A stretch of DNA of 64,000 bases from positions 930,001 to 994,000 of the forward strand of contig NC_082414.1 of NCBI RefSeq assembly GCF_004011695.2, given 5' to 3'. Below the pieces are notes generated by a model that had not been told where the DNA came from, did no database searches, and was given only the letters and a program-made list of their open reading frames with translations. Within the stretch, counting starts at the first letter, position 1. The number at the start of each line of letters is the position of its first letter. This document shows positions 39,564-50,180 of the stretch, one piece after another. A program made the translations under genes and the position numbers. The stretch is from Ascochyta rabiei (Eukaryota; Ascomycota; Dothideomycetes; Pleosporales; Didymellaceae).

Positions 39564-42030
39564 ATGGCAGGCCGCAGTATCGCGGACGCTATCTCTCTAG
39601 TCGAGGACGAAGACGAAGACGAGAACGAGGCCGCATATCTGGCAGATGAAGTGGATGTGCAGGGATATGGTACGTTCTTTCCATTCGATACTTGCAAATA
39701 GCAATGTTTAGAGCTGACATTCCTACCACAGACGATGTAGCTTCTGAAGATGATGATGAACCTGACTATGTGTTGATTGACGATGATGACGACTTGTCTT
39801 CACCAGTACCAGCGCCAATGACTCACTACCCGATTCTTAAGGACTTTGAGCTCCCATCACTCAGCCTGGAATGTGGAGTTATTCGTCCTGGCAGCGTGGT
39901 AGAACTGCAAGATCGGTCCGGACGCGAAGCCAACGCTATGAGAAGCGGGGACTTCCTGCTCGTCAGAGCCATCATCGAAAGCGTTGAGACAGAAGAAGTC
40001 GTGATTCGCGGATACCGCATGAGGCGATGTGCTTATCTTTGGCCTCTGTTTGCAGGTAGAACATTTAAATCCCTACTGCTCTCGTCACTGACAAGAATCC
40101 AGGCCAGACGAATGAACTGTTCATGCTCATTCACACTGACACCAATGACGATCGTCCGTCCTTTGTCCAAGGTCTCGAAGAGGTCGACATCGAAGAGATC
40201 GTAGGCTTGCGCAAGTGCCTATTCACCAATCTCCACTTCGACATCTTAGGCTTGCAGCAAGCGAACACTGGCGTACCGGAACGTCTCTACAAGAACCTGA
40301 AATCTCTTCACAAGGAACTAAGACCTCTTAGCAGGGAAATGAAAGCTATCAAGTCATGGCTACTGAACAAGGGAACACTGATATGCCGGTGGGTCCATGT
40401 CATTGAAACATATGATCGAACATCCGGGACATCCTACGCTGGCGAAGTACGACGCCTGTACAAGCGAGAAGCTGCAGACTTCTCAGGGTCTGGAAACCCA
40501 GTGTACTCCTCAACAAGCGATTCTAAGACGCCTACGCCAATACCTTCACCCTCTAAGGCGACATCTGTACAATCTCCATCCTCAGCTCACAAGCGTGTGA
40601 GGTCCTTAGAGATAGTTGATCCCCCAGCGTCAAAACGCTGTCAGCGACTCCCACAGAAGAGCACGGAATACACAATGGGTGATGGCTTTTGCGGTTGTGG
40701 TGGGGCAACCTGTGGTGCTATGCAAGCAGGACTTAAAGTCGTTTGGGGGTTAGAAAAGGACGAGATGGCCATGAGAGCCTACAGAAAGAATTTTCCTGCG
40801 GCAATCCATCTAGAAATGGATGCTTGGGATTTTCCTGACATCGCCAAGCGCTGCATCCACGGCGTAGACCTTTTACACTTTTCCTGTCCATGTCAATATT
40901 GGAGCGATAATCAGTAGGTGAGAACTCTTTCGCCTGTTTAACTCCTGCTTACCAGCTTGTAGCACGGTTGATGGTGTAAACGACCAAGCCAACATGGAGA
41001 CCATCTATATTCCGTACGGCTGGCTGCTGAGGTTGAAGCCTCGTCTGTTCTCTATGGAGCAGGCGCCTGGCCTTATCAGAAAAGCGAAACACCGACTCCA
41101 CTTTCGCCGACTGCTGAACGACTTCATATCTCTGGGTTACAATGTCCGTTACCGAGTACAAAACCAAGCTTGGCTCGGTTTGGCCCAACAACGAAGAAGA
41201 CTTGTATTCGTTGGTGCTAAGTACGACTTTCGACTGCTTGTAAGAACGAAACTTTACTGACGCGTAACAGGATCGGGCAGCCATTGCCACCATTTCCGCA
41301 GCCGGAGCATGGCCCTACTAGTACGGGTCTTAAACGATTTGTGACAATCGAAGATGCGTTGCAACCGTTGATGCGAGTTGAGAATCGTTTAGCAAACAAC
41401 AAGTACCACCGGAAGCATCGAGAAAAGAGTATGAACGTACCCCCCATTGATCCTCATATCTCCATGGCAAACTGCATCACGACAAACGGGGGTGACAATG
41501 CTCATTACTCGGGCCAGCGTGCAATGACAGTCATGGAACTGGCTCAACTTCAAGGTCTTGGTCTACAAGCCCAGTTCGCGGGATCTGTTACTGAGGCCAA
41601 GAGGCAATGCGGTAATGCCTGGGCACCGACGTCAAACAAGAAATACTTTCTCCTGTGGGCGGCAACCCTCGAGGCATTCGATAACGGCCTCATCGAAGCA
41701 GAGGATGACATTACGGATCTGTATGATTTTCTGGAGCAAAAGGGTATCAAAATTGCGAGGCCGATTATTGACCTTGACGGTATCTCAGCGCTTGATGGTG
41801 CTGTGTCTGCTCAACCTCAGTATCGCTATCTGTCACGGCTGGAGAAGGCAGTGAAGCCCAGGGTTCCTTTGATCTTGTGGTCACGCAAAGCTGATGTACC
41901 GCATCGACCTCCAAGGGTCAGAAGAGCAGCGATAATCTCATCGGCCGGCTTAGATGGCATAACAGACACCCGACGCTCACATACTATCGATCAGGCCTCG
42001 GTCACGACCGACAACTCAGCTAGAAGATGA
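39564..42030 (+). CDS. RID-like C5 cytosine methyltransferase, five exons, about 752 aa
   Basis: Homologue of RID/Masc1, the fungal cytosine methyltransferases required for repeat-induced point mutation or methylation of duplicated DNA before meiosis. Exons: 39564-39669, 39732-40055, 40103-40913, 40963-41220, 41271-42030; all phases agree. The N-terminal half has an acidic start and a BAH-like region. Catalytic motifs: I GDGFCGCGGATCGAMQAG (about 336-352), IV SCPCQYWS with the catalytic Cys near 407, VI MEQAPGL (EQ instead of the canonical ENV, as I recall for RID/Masc1), VIII QQRRRLVFVGA (about 490), IX ELAQLQGL, X GNAW (about 614). It appears intact. The fourth join gives DNHTVDGVND. After 42018 another frame reads DEEEEDDEVIFLGSTLKRR, a likely true C-terminus through an unresolved last intron. 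Confidence 0.88.
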
Positions 42031-42600
42031 AGAAGAAGAAGACGACGAGGTTATCTTCTTGGGAAGCACTCTCAAGAGACGTTGAGCTTCACCTCTACAA
42101 TGATGCGCTACGAATTTGTTAGCACAATAGCTCCCACTATGGTACCGCAGAGCGTAACCTTCACCACCGATTAGTCTGCGCAGTACTGACAGTGTGTTTT
42201 CAGTACCTCCTCGAGTCTTGCATCAAAGAGTCTTGCGAGCAAACTGTCGACCTCACTACACATTCAGCAAGAGCCCCCAATTCTGTGGACACGAATTCCA
42301 AGCTCGCACGGATGGAGGCAATGTTTTGGCTTCTACGGGGAATGTCTATCTGCTGTTGCCTAGGTAACATAGCCGCACAGAGCTTGTTAGGTGTGTCTGC
42401 GTTACGGTATGTAGTGGATCAGAATGAACAAAATGCTTTCCACTTTACGTTCAGGTAATGTGTGATATGTACATTGCATGGCTACACTGTCACTACAGCC
42501 GTGCAGATCCCTGCCCCATAAATCTATTTACCAAACTCTTACAAACGTGGGTATCATCAAGTCGTCCTCATCAGTTATCGGCCGTCTCTGCGCAGGAAAA
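42031..42600. other. Intergenic between convergent genes
   Basis: About 570 bases. The first 55 bases include the likely alternative C-terminal end of the methyltransferase in a +1 frame (stop at about 42083). No other gene. Confidence 0.5.
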
Positions 42601-43530
42601 TCACTTCAATAACTCCACAACGCGCCTCACTCCCTGCACTATGCAGACCGACTGTCGACGCTGCCCTCCTTCTGCATCAGCTTGCATATAAGCACTCTCA
42701 TTTGCCTCCTCTTCCTCCACTTCGTCAAGACCGTCGTCGCTGAGCCCTCCCAGCATGGCTTTGATCTTGATCTCACTTCTTGCAAAGACCGTTTGGCATG
42801 CGAGGAACAACAGTCCTCTTTTGCACAGCTCGCTCTTCTCGACGTTGAAGTTGAAGTCCGACTCCGGGAACGAAAACGCAACCGGTATGCTCCTCACTGC
42901 AGTGAGCTCAGACATGGCCTTTGTGAAACGCCTGTTGCCCTCGATGACATGGAACCCTGTCAACATCTTCCTCACATCCAATGATTCTTCCTCTGAGCTC
43001 TCATCGTCTGGGGAAAACGCGCCATACACTTCATCGCTGAAGCTCGCATATGGGCGCGTGTCAGCCTTGAAGCTTAGACTCAGCAGGGTCGACTTGACGA
43101 AAGCGAGCAGATGCGTCAAGTTCATGACATACCGTTCCGCAGCAGGACAGATGGGCTTCCCACCGCCAACGCCCGGCTCTGTCATCAACTTCTTAGGGTA
43201 GTATAACGGATCAATTGTCAGGTGCCGTATTAAGGGGAGATCCTTGACTTGTAGTGGTGGTTCGAATGCGCCCGATCCTTCTACATCATCGCCGAACTGG
43301 CTCGGCATCGAAGTGATGTAGAAGGTATTCTTGCCGAAGAAGACACTCCTGGCTTCCGCGTAGATTCGCTTATTGACTCGGAAGATCTTCGTGTCCAGCC
43401 CGTGCTTTGTGGTTCGTCTGGCGCTGATACCTCTCAAAGGTTCGTCTGCAACGAGGAGGTAGTCGTAAATGTGCAGTCGAAGCTCAGGCGGGAGCATGTC
43501 GAGGAAAGGAGACTCGGTTGTCGACGTCAT
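42601..43530 (-). CDS. F-box-like fungal protein, single exon, 309 aa
   Basis: Begins MTSTTESPFLDMLPPELRLH, with the F-box-like LPPELRLHIYDYLL, and continues with the usual ILRVN-type segment (KIFRVNKRIYAEARSVFFGK) and LPLIRHLTIDP. A Glu/Ser-rich acidic patch (DDESSEEES) sits near residue 190 and another (EVEEEEANES) near the C-terminus. No enzymatic motif. This architecture is typical of the large, uncharacterised F-box-like families of Pleosporales. The start ATG at 43530 is the first in frame and fits. Substrate-receptor function for ubiquitin ligase is only inferred from the family. Confidence 0.72.
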   Translation of the reverse strand: MTSTTESPFLDMLPPELRLHIYDYLLVADEPLRGISARRTTKHGLDTKIFRVNKRIYAEARSVFFGKNTFYITSMPSQFGDDVEGSGAFEPPLQVKDLPLIRHLTIDPLYYPKKLMTEPGVGGGKPICPAAERYVMNLTHLLAFVKSTLLSLSFKADTRPYASFSDEVYGAFSPDDESSEEESLDVRKMLTGFHVIEGNRRFTKAMSELTAVRSIPVAFSFPESDFNFNVEKSELCKRGLLFLACQTVFARSEIKIKAMLGGLSDDGLDEVEEEEANESAYMQADAEGGQRRQSVCIVQGVRRVVELLK

Positions 43531-44505
43531 GGCTACGAACGGGTGGTTTGCGGTGTTTGCAACAGGGAAGGGGCTCGTTGCTATTGCACCGAAGGAAATA
43601 GCGAGTATGTATAGCGGGGTGTGTGCGTGGGGTTTGATTCAAGGTTCCACCAGGCCTTTTCTTTCTTTGCAGGTTCCAAACCTCGCATGGGATCTGATAT
43701 TCGGGTAAGATATATGGACTAACCAAACAGCCAAACCCAGGGCGCAGCACAGCCTTTGTACCTTTCAACACCCCTATCACGCCCCAGACGCCTGACATGC
43801 GCCCCAAAACACGTTGCATCCACAAAGCCCCCATCCACTCTACCCACAAACTCGCCACCCCTTCCCAACTCACGATCTCTCAAACCGCCTCGAATCCTAC
43901 TCGCAGAACCTACCGTTCAAGAATGTCGTCCCACTCGCCTACATGGCGACCACCGTTGCTGATCCCTGCTGATCCCTGCAACGGAAGCGCTCCGGGCCCT
44001 GTCAGCTGCGCTTGCGGCGACGCTGGCGCGTTTCTAGAAGTTTTCTCGAACAGCGGAGGAACGCTAATCATGCAAAGAACAAAGCGAGAAGGAAAAGGCA
44101 CCAACGCTGAAATAGCAGAAGAAGTTAGAACGGCGGGATGATGCGACGTGAGGATCTGAGCGGTTGCTTAAGCAGGAGCTGCTATGCAACTAGGAAGACC
44201 GTGAACCGTGAAACATGGCTACCGTGGTGTTTCTTTCGCTGCAAACATTGTCTGGTGAGTGTGTTCTAGTCCTGTGCTCGGTGACGCTCGGCATTATAGG
44301 CAATTCGTTACGGAAGCGAGTAGCCTCAACGCTTCCGGTGCAACATCTCACCATGCAGACCCCTCAATATCAAAGCCCGTATCGAAAAGCCCACATAGAA
44401 CTCGCCTAGAGCCGCACCACAGGAGCACACGTGGTAGTCTAGCACAGAGGAGATCGCCGCTGACGTCCCAGACAACCAGAGTTGCCATCAAAACCACCGT
44501 CCATA
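43531..44505. other. Intergenic left of the MITE pair
   Basis: About 975 bases with no recognised gene; includes a C/A-rich patch at about 43755-43930 and a GATCCCTGCT duplication at about 43960-43980. Confidence 0.5.
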
Positions 44506-44737
44506 CTATGGTCTCCGGCCAAAGTAGAGTCCCATGGCCAGTGCAATGTGGAGGAAAAGCAGAGGCTTGGCAAGTCCGACTCCCAAGGTTTTCTTGGCTT
44601 TACTCTAACTAGCGGACATCTTCTCTCTTTGATGTCTGCAACAGCATCCGTGCACGCTCGCTATAAACATCAATAGGCGTTTCTGCATGAGACCCACCGC
44701 ACTGGCCATGGGACTCTACTTTCGCCGGAGACCATAG
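44506..44737 (+). mobile_element. MITE-like inverted-repeat element, copy A, 232 bp
   Basis: Begins CTATGGTCTCCGGCCAAAGT and ends with its inverted complement (...CGCCGGAGACCATAG). The terminal inverted repeats are about 39 bp with one mismatch. The element is flanked by TA on both sides (44504-44505 and 44738-44739), consistent with a TA target-site duplication as made by Tc1/mariner-type transposases. The interior is non-coding. Copy B, 51 bases downstream, is the same length and in the opposite orientation. Confidence 0.85.
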
Positions 44738-44788
44738 TACATCCACACAGGAAGAATCTTCCACGCAGACTACGACAATCCAGACATA

Positions 44789-45020
44789 CTGTGGTATCCG
44801 GCGAAAGTAGAGTCCCATGGACAGTGCGGTGGGTCTTGTGCAGAAACGCCTATTAATGTTTATAACGAACGCGCACAGACGCTTATGCAGATAACAAAGA
44901 GAAAAGATGTCCGCTAATTGGTGGAAAGCCAAGAAAACCTCGGGAGTCGGACTTGCCAAGCCTCTACTTTTCCTCCACATTGCACTGGCCATGGGACTCT
45001 ACTTTCGCCGGATACCATAG
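44789..45020 (-). mobile_element. MITE-like inverted-repeat element, copy B, 232 bp, inverted
   Basis: Reverse complement of copy A by hand alignment with about 10 percent differences, mostly transitions. Ends CTGTGGTATCCGGCG... and ...CGCCGGATACCATAG, flanked by TA at 44787-44788 and 45021-45022. Interior landmarks shared with copy A include CTTGGCAAGTCCGACTCCC and AATAGGCGTTTCTGCA (in the A orientation). No transposase in the window, so both are non-autonomous. Confidence 0.85.
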
Positions 45021-45816
45021 TACAGGAGCGTCTAAGCAGCGCCGTCCCGCCCTCTCTAATAAGACTTGATTGCACACGTCGCGGATCCACGTCCCTTACC
45101 AGGCAATTCTCGTGGAGCAAGAACTGTTCTGCCTATTGTTTCAGGCCCGTACGCTAAACCTACACGTCCACCACCAATCATGGCGTGAGTTCCATCGCTT
45201 CCGCGCGTCCATACGTAAACGTGCCACCGGACTCAACTCCGGCTCGCGTGACCAAGAGAAAATATCCTGACAGTGAATGAGTTACGGTGAGCGACGGCGA
45301 CAGTCGTCCGATGGTGCGCAGCCAGAGTTTCGCCGAGAAGCGTGAGATTCTGATGCCTAGGGAAGGCGAGCCGAACATAGGGACCGGTTTTATAGTAGAC
45401 GGAACATTTCCGCCAGCTGATTGCAGCTAGGTGACGAGAGAAAGAACACAGTCGGCCGCTGCAAGGTTAAGATCGGATGAAAAGCGTAGTAACGGCCGCT
45501 GTTGACCGTGCTGCTCGGGGCTTCACTTGCTCATAGATTAATAGATTAGGCCGGAACAAGACCCTTTCGAGTAGTGCGGCGGACGAGCGTGACATGACCG
45601 AACATGCCAAGAATAAGCACTAAATACTCAATCGGATAATGTTTCCAATGTCAATGCATTCATATCTCGTTGTCATCAATCATTCCTTGACTTAATAGCG
45701 TCTCAAGTGCTAGGCAAAAGGCAAGACAAAAACCCAAGGCTAGTCGTAAAATCAATCGTCTCTTCGTCTACCAAAAACCCTCTCGCATTCTTCTTTCCAC
45801 GTCCGAGAACAAGAGC
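45021..45816. other. Intergenic right of the MITE pair
   Basis: About 800 bases without a recognised gene; its right end is the 3' flank of the minus-strand glycine-zipper gene. Confidence 0.5.
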
Positions 45817-47775
45817 TTAGTAGTCCCTTCGCTTCGTAGTCTTCTTCCTGCGCTGAACGACAGGTGATCCGTCGCCGTCCGAATCAGCTTCAGTCAAGTA
45901 ATCATGTTCCTCATGAACCTTGTAACCACGATCGGGACGTCGACTATCTCTGCTCCTGGCACGACGTCGGCGGCGGTCGTCACTGTCGTAGTGACTGTCG
46001 CTGTCATGGTGTCTATCGCGGTCGTCGCGATCGTCTCGACCTTGGGACTTTGAGCGGAAACGTTCAATGATACTTCTGCTTCTAGCTCTGAGGCCACCAC
46101 CGCTCTTCCGATCACGGCTGCGGTCGCGATCGTCACGCTTGTGGTGTCGAGATCGTGAGCGTGAGCGTGAGCGCGATGGGAGTCGCCCGTGTTCGTCTTT
46201 GGCCCTGTTCTTTGGTAAGTCCCAGTGCAAACTCCGGGCATCGTCATATTTCACCTACCTGTCGAGATTTCTAGTAGCAATGGCCTGTCCACCCAGCGCG
46301 CCGGCTGCGGCACCTGCTAGCATTGTCAGCCTACTCTTACCTGCAGCCCTGCCCGCAAAGCCACCTGCCAACGCACCAGCCACTGTCGCCCCTAGATTCT
46401 TTGTGCGCAAATCCATATCGTCGAACCTTGCACGCATGTCAGACATACGAGAACTTTCGCGACGAGAATTGCGGGAATCTGCAGACCTAGCTCTATGCCG
46501 ATGTTCTCGACGGTCGGGCTTGGTACTGCTACGGCGGCTTGGGGAGTGGCGGTCATTGTACTGGGAGACTTGCTGGTCAGAACCGCGAGTATGGTAGGAA
46601 GAGTAACGCTGATTTTGGTCAAAGGTAGGCTGGGAGCGTGATTGCTGACGGTAGAATGGTGGAGGTGAGGCGTAACCGTTTCCGGGAGCGTAAGCAGGAT
46701 CGTGGCCAGCATAGGTCGCGGGGTTGTAAGGAGCATATGGCGCATTTGTGCCAACTGGGGGAGAATTCATCCCAACAGGTGGTGGTGGAATTGGCACAGT
46801 AGGCATCACTGCAGGAGATGGCGCATAGCCAGGGCCAGGAGTGTAGCGCGCTGCCGAACCGGATCGCGGATGCTGTGTGCTTCCTGCTTTTGCACGCTGT
46901 ATCTCCTCATAGCGATGTGCAGCCTCGTCACCATATGCTACTGCAGGCGGCGAGGTGCCATCACGTCTGTTGATGGACGGCTGGTCAGGGAATGGCTGAA
47001 AATCTGCTGGCTGGGGGGTGTTAGTAGGTGGGCGACGTAATATAGCCGCGAGAGGCGGCTCATAGGACGGGGAGAAGGAAGCTGAAATGGGAGTGCCCCG
47101 ACGAAGATGTTCGAAAAGATGAGGCTGCAGACCAGCAAAAGGAGACGGCGCGCTCGAAGACGGTCTGTTCAGCAACATCGGTGGACGCGAGTTCACCGGC
47201 GTTGGATGAGAGGCCACCATGGGAACTGTCGCACTTCGACAACGAAAGAGACTATTTACCTGGTTTGGGTAGCCGTACTGAGGCTGGGCCGACGTTGGTC
47301 GATAACCATCCTGGCTTCGCCTGGAGGCATGTTCCTGGGGGTCGTACGGCCTATACTCGGACGTTGGCGGTGGTGGGAAATACGGTCCTTGACCCTGACC
47401 TTGCTCGGGATACGCCATGTCTTTGTCGCTGCGCTCTTCGTCCACGTCTCCGCCGCGCTGCTTGTCTCTTCCGCGGCTTAAGCTTCTGCTAGTGCTTCTT
47501 CCTGAATTCTTCCGGCGTCTGCGCTCTTTCCTTTTGAACTCTTCTTCGTGGTCTGTATCGTATTCGCTGTCATCTGAATAGTCGTTTTGCGGGCTGCGCT
47601 CTCGTCGTGATCGTTCACCGTTGCGCCTGTTCTTCTCTTCGGGTGGCGATCGACTGGCTTTGCCCTTTTTCTTCTTCTCTTCAGGCTTGAAATAACCGCC
47701 TGGGATCTTTTCGAAGAATTTGTCTGGTATCTGCTCCGCACCGTAACCGATCGCCTTGAACGCAAGAACCGACAT
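45817..47775 (-). CDS. Glycine-zipper protein with RS/RD-rich and Pro/Tyr-rich regions, two exons, 634 aa
   Basis: Exon 1 is 47775-46259, the intron 46258-46205 (54 nt, GTAGGT...CAG), exon 2 46204-45817; the join NLDR|AKDEHGR keeps the frame. The N-terminus MSVLAFKAIGYGAEQIPDKF is followed by a Lys/Arg/Glu-rich charged region, then a long Pro/Tyr/Gln/Ser-rich disordered region. Near residue 470-505 there is a Gly/Ala zipper (VAGALAGGFAGRAAG and MLAGAAAGALGGQAIA) that could insert in or bind membranes. The C-terminus is an RS/RD-rich basic-acidic repeat (RSRSRSRSRHHKRDDRDRS) ending KKTTKRRDY. Function unknown; similar proteins (DUF3824-like) are common in ascomycetes. An additional intron beginning at the GTAAAT near 47258 is possible. 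Confidence 0.7.
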
Positions 47776-48999
47776 CTTTCGATGGGGCGCTCGCTAGGAT
47801 ACCGGATGGCGTGGCCAGGCGTGTGACGTAAGGCAGGCCCAACGATCGCGGCTGCGATTGGGTCACAACCAGCGTACCTACGGAAGCACAAGGAGGCTTG
47901 GTGGGCGATGGCGTGTGGGCAAGACCGTAGTGAGGGTTAGTTAGGCGTCTGCAGCCTTGGATGGTAGCTGTGTATAAACAATATAGATCTGAGGTGCGAG
48001 GAGGATGGGATTTGGGGAGGTTGGGATCAACTGCCAGCGTGATGAAGGCACAGCGAGGTATAATTGCTTTGGCGGCAAGTGCGTTCTAATGCGCACTGGG
48101 AAGGAAGCAACAGCTGGCATTTGCGCTCCAAAGTCACGATAGCTCTGATTTGTCGCTCGTGAAGTGTAGCGCCTCGTGGAGTACAAAGATGACATCACCC
48201 TGTCCTGACACCGCCCACTCCGCCGGGGTGGCACGCTTGAACGCGAAGGCCGCAGATCTTTCCATAGAAACAGCCTACTACCTCTAGTAGCTGGCATGAG
48301 TTTTGTGAGTAGATCGCGCTGTGGCTTCGTATTGGGATTTCCGCAGCTCTGCATAGGGTGCCAGCATCTGCGTCTATTCTCATTGGACCATATACCTAGT
48401 ATGAGCTCTTTGCGTCTCCGATACGGGCCCCTGGCATGCTGTTCCCACTCACGAGACTTATGCCGACTACCATAGTACAAGCCTCAGATGCTTTTCCCTT
48501 GCACATGGCTTTCCATCGTGTTAGCTTCAGAAAAGGGTATGTTCAGGCAGTCGAACTTGATTTGCTATGGAGGTCGAGCCTCGGTCGTGCCCGCTGTATC
48601 GATGACGTAGCGTCTTTTGCACTTCAGGTGATCTCGTGAACGCCTGCATCCTTGCCGCAAAAAGCACGGGTAGGGCTGCGGTAACCATGAAGAACACGCG
48701 GACAGGCCCAAAACCAATCACCGTCTTTTGCGGCAGATACCGTATAAAAACCCTGGCTACGAATCACGCGCTATGCAGGGCACACAGGGACTCTCGTGGC
48801 ATGCATCACCGGTGCGTTATCCAGCTTCATAACGAAGTCGTTAATTGACATCAGAATCACCTAAGAAAACGATTTCGTGCGACGATCATGTAGGAAGACA
48901 TCGATTCCAATGAGCAGGGTATCTCTTCACCTTGAACACCATGCGACTCCAAGACTAAGTCAAACGGGAAGTGACGGTCCGAATTTGGCCGAATTTCTA
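47776..48999. other. Intergenic, no supportable gene
   Basis: About 1.2 kb. A 179-codon minus-strand frame at 48480-47941 has no recognisable similarity and is not called. ACCATAGTAC at 48469-48478 matches the outer end of the MITEs, but no element follows it. Confidence 0.5.
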
Positions 49000-50180
49000 T
49001 CAAACTCCTTGAGCGCTGCTAGATGCAGCTCTGATCTCACCTGATGGTCGTCCCGAACTGTCCGGCACCTCGACCATGTCTTCCACCATACCCAAAAATC
49101 TCTGCCTGTACTCGTCGCTGCTTGTCGTGATGCTCATCGGTCCGTGGTCTTTGCCAAACTTGAGCGTATTGTACAGCTTTACCAAGCCAGTGAAAGCCTG
49201 TGCTTGCAGCGCATCCTTTGACCAGAAGAAATCCAGTACAATGGCCCGGTAGATCCACTTTCCATCTCGCGAGACAACACCAGTGCGCCACGTTGAGCCA
49301 CGACCTGGAGGGGTCGGGACCTTGTGCTTTCCGGAGTTTATGTCTGCGGGAAAGCGAACCAAGAAGAGTGAGTAATCGACCGCATTGTTCTCCTGCAAAA
49401 GCTTGCTGTCCTTGGACAGTTGCGCAACTAGTTCCTCTTTTTCATCGATGGTTACTCTGATTTTGTCTTCGAACTCATCGATGAGGCGGTCTTTGACGCT
49501 TTCTGGGGCCAGTCTGCCGCCAGCAATATCTCGCTCCGGGAAGAAGTAGTCGTTCGGTTTCAAATCGAAGGTTTCCCATTGCTTTTGTTGATTCTTGCTG
49601 CAGCTTGACTTTCCGTACAAGATGTTCTCCATCACTATGTGGTGGCTCGGAGCGGCACCCAGAAAGGCACCAAGAGTAGATGTTGGGCAATAGAGAAGAT
49701 CGGTAATGCGGACGAGAAGAGAGTCCTGGTTGAACCGCATGTGATCGACATAAGGCTCGAGGAGTCGTTTACGGAAGAAGGATTGTTCGAAGTGACGCGG
49801 CAACGACTTGACTAAAAACTTGGTATTTGGCGTCGTGAAGAATGTCTGTGATCTATTAGAGGCGAGTTATACCAGATCAAAGCCTCACGTACGGAGCCAG
49901 AATATCCCAAGTCTCCAACGGGCTTCAGATCGGTCCGCTTCCCTTTGCTGGGACTCCTAAAACTCTCTTTATACTCTTCCTCCTCAATGCCCCATGTTTC
50001 GTTTCTTAGCCTGTTGAAAACTTGATCGCAATAACGCGCAAGTGTAAGTTGGAATATGGACAAGAAGGCAAGGATGCGCGCGAGCAGTCCGGGATGAGCA
50101 GTATGATCATCGCTCACAGGCTTCGTAACGAATATTGCGCGCAGGATAGAAGTACTGATTAGGCGTTGCCGACGTCCCAT
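49000..50180 (-). CDS. Phosphatidylinositol phosphate kinase (PIPK)-like protein, two exons, 377 aa
   Basis: Exon 1 is 50180-49893, the intron 49892-49846 (47 nt, GTACGT...CAG), exon 2 49845-49000; the join GDLGYSGS|TFFTTPNTK is the expected family sequence. The catalytic core follows: KFLVKSLPRHFEQSFF with the likely ATP-binding Lys, LVRITDLLY, HIVMENILYGK, WETFDLKPNDYF, RLIDEFEDK, and NAVDYSLFLVRFPAD containing the DYS-type motif. VSRDGKWIYRAIVLDFFW and SITTSSDEYRQRFLGM end the domain. Unlike Mss4-type kinases it lacks a long N-terminal region, so it belongs to the short stand-alone PIPK-like group found in filamentous fungi; lipid specificity is not readable. Confidence 0.82.

Noticed and set aside
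48469..48478. Third MITE end (ACCATAGTAC)
   Set aside because: Only about 10 bases match and no inverted partner or interior sequence is found nearby.
47941..48480. Minus-strand 179-codon frame
   Set aside because: No recognised similarity, no conserved block, and average composition for non-coding DNA here.
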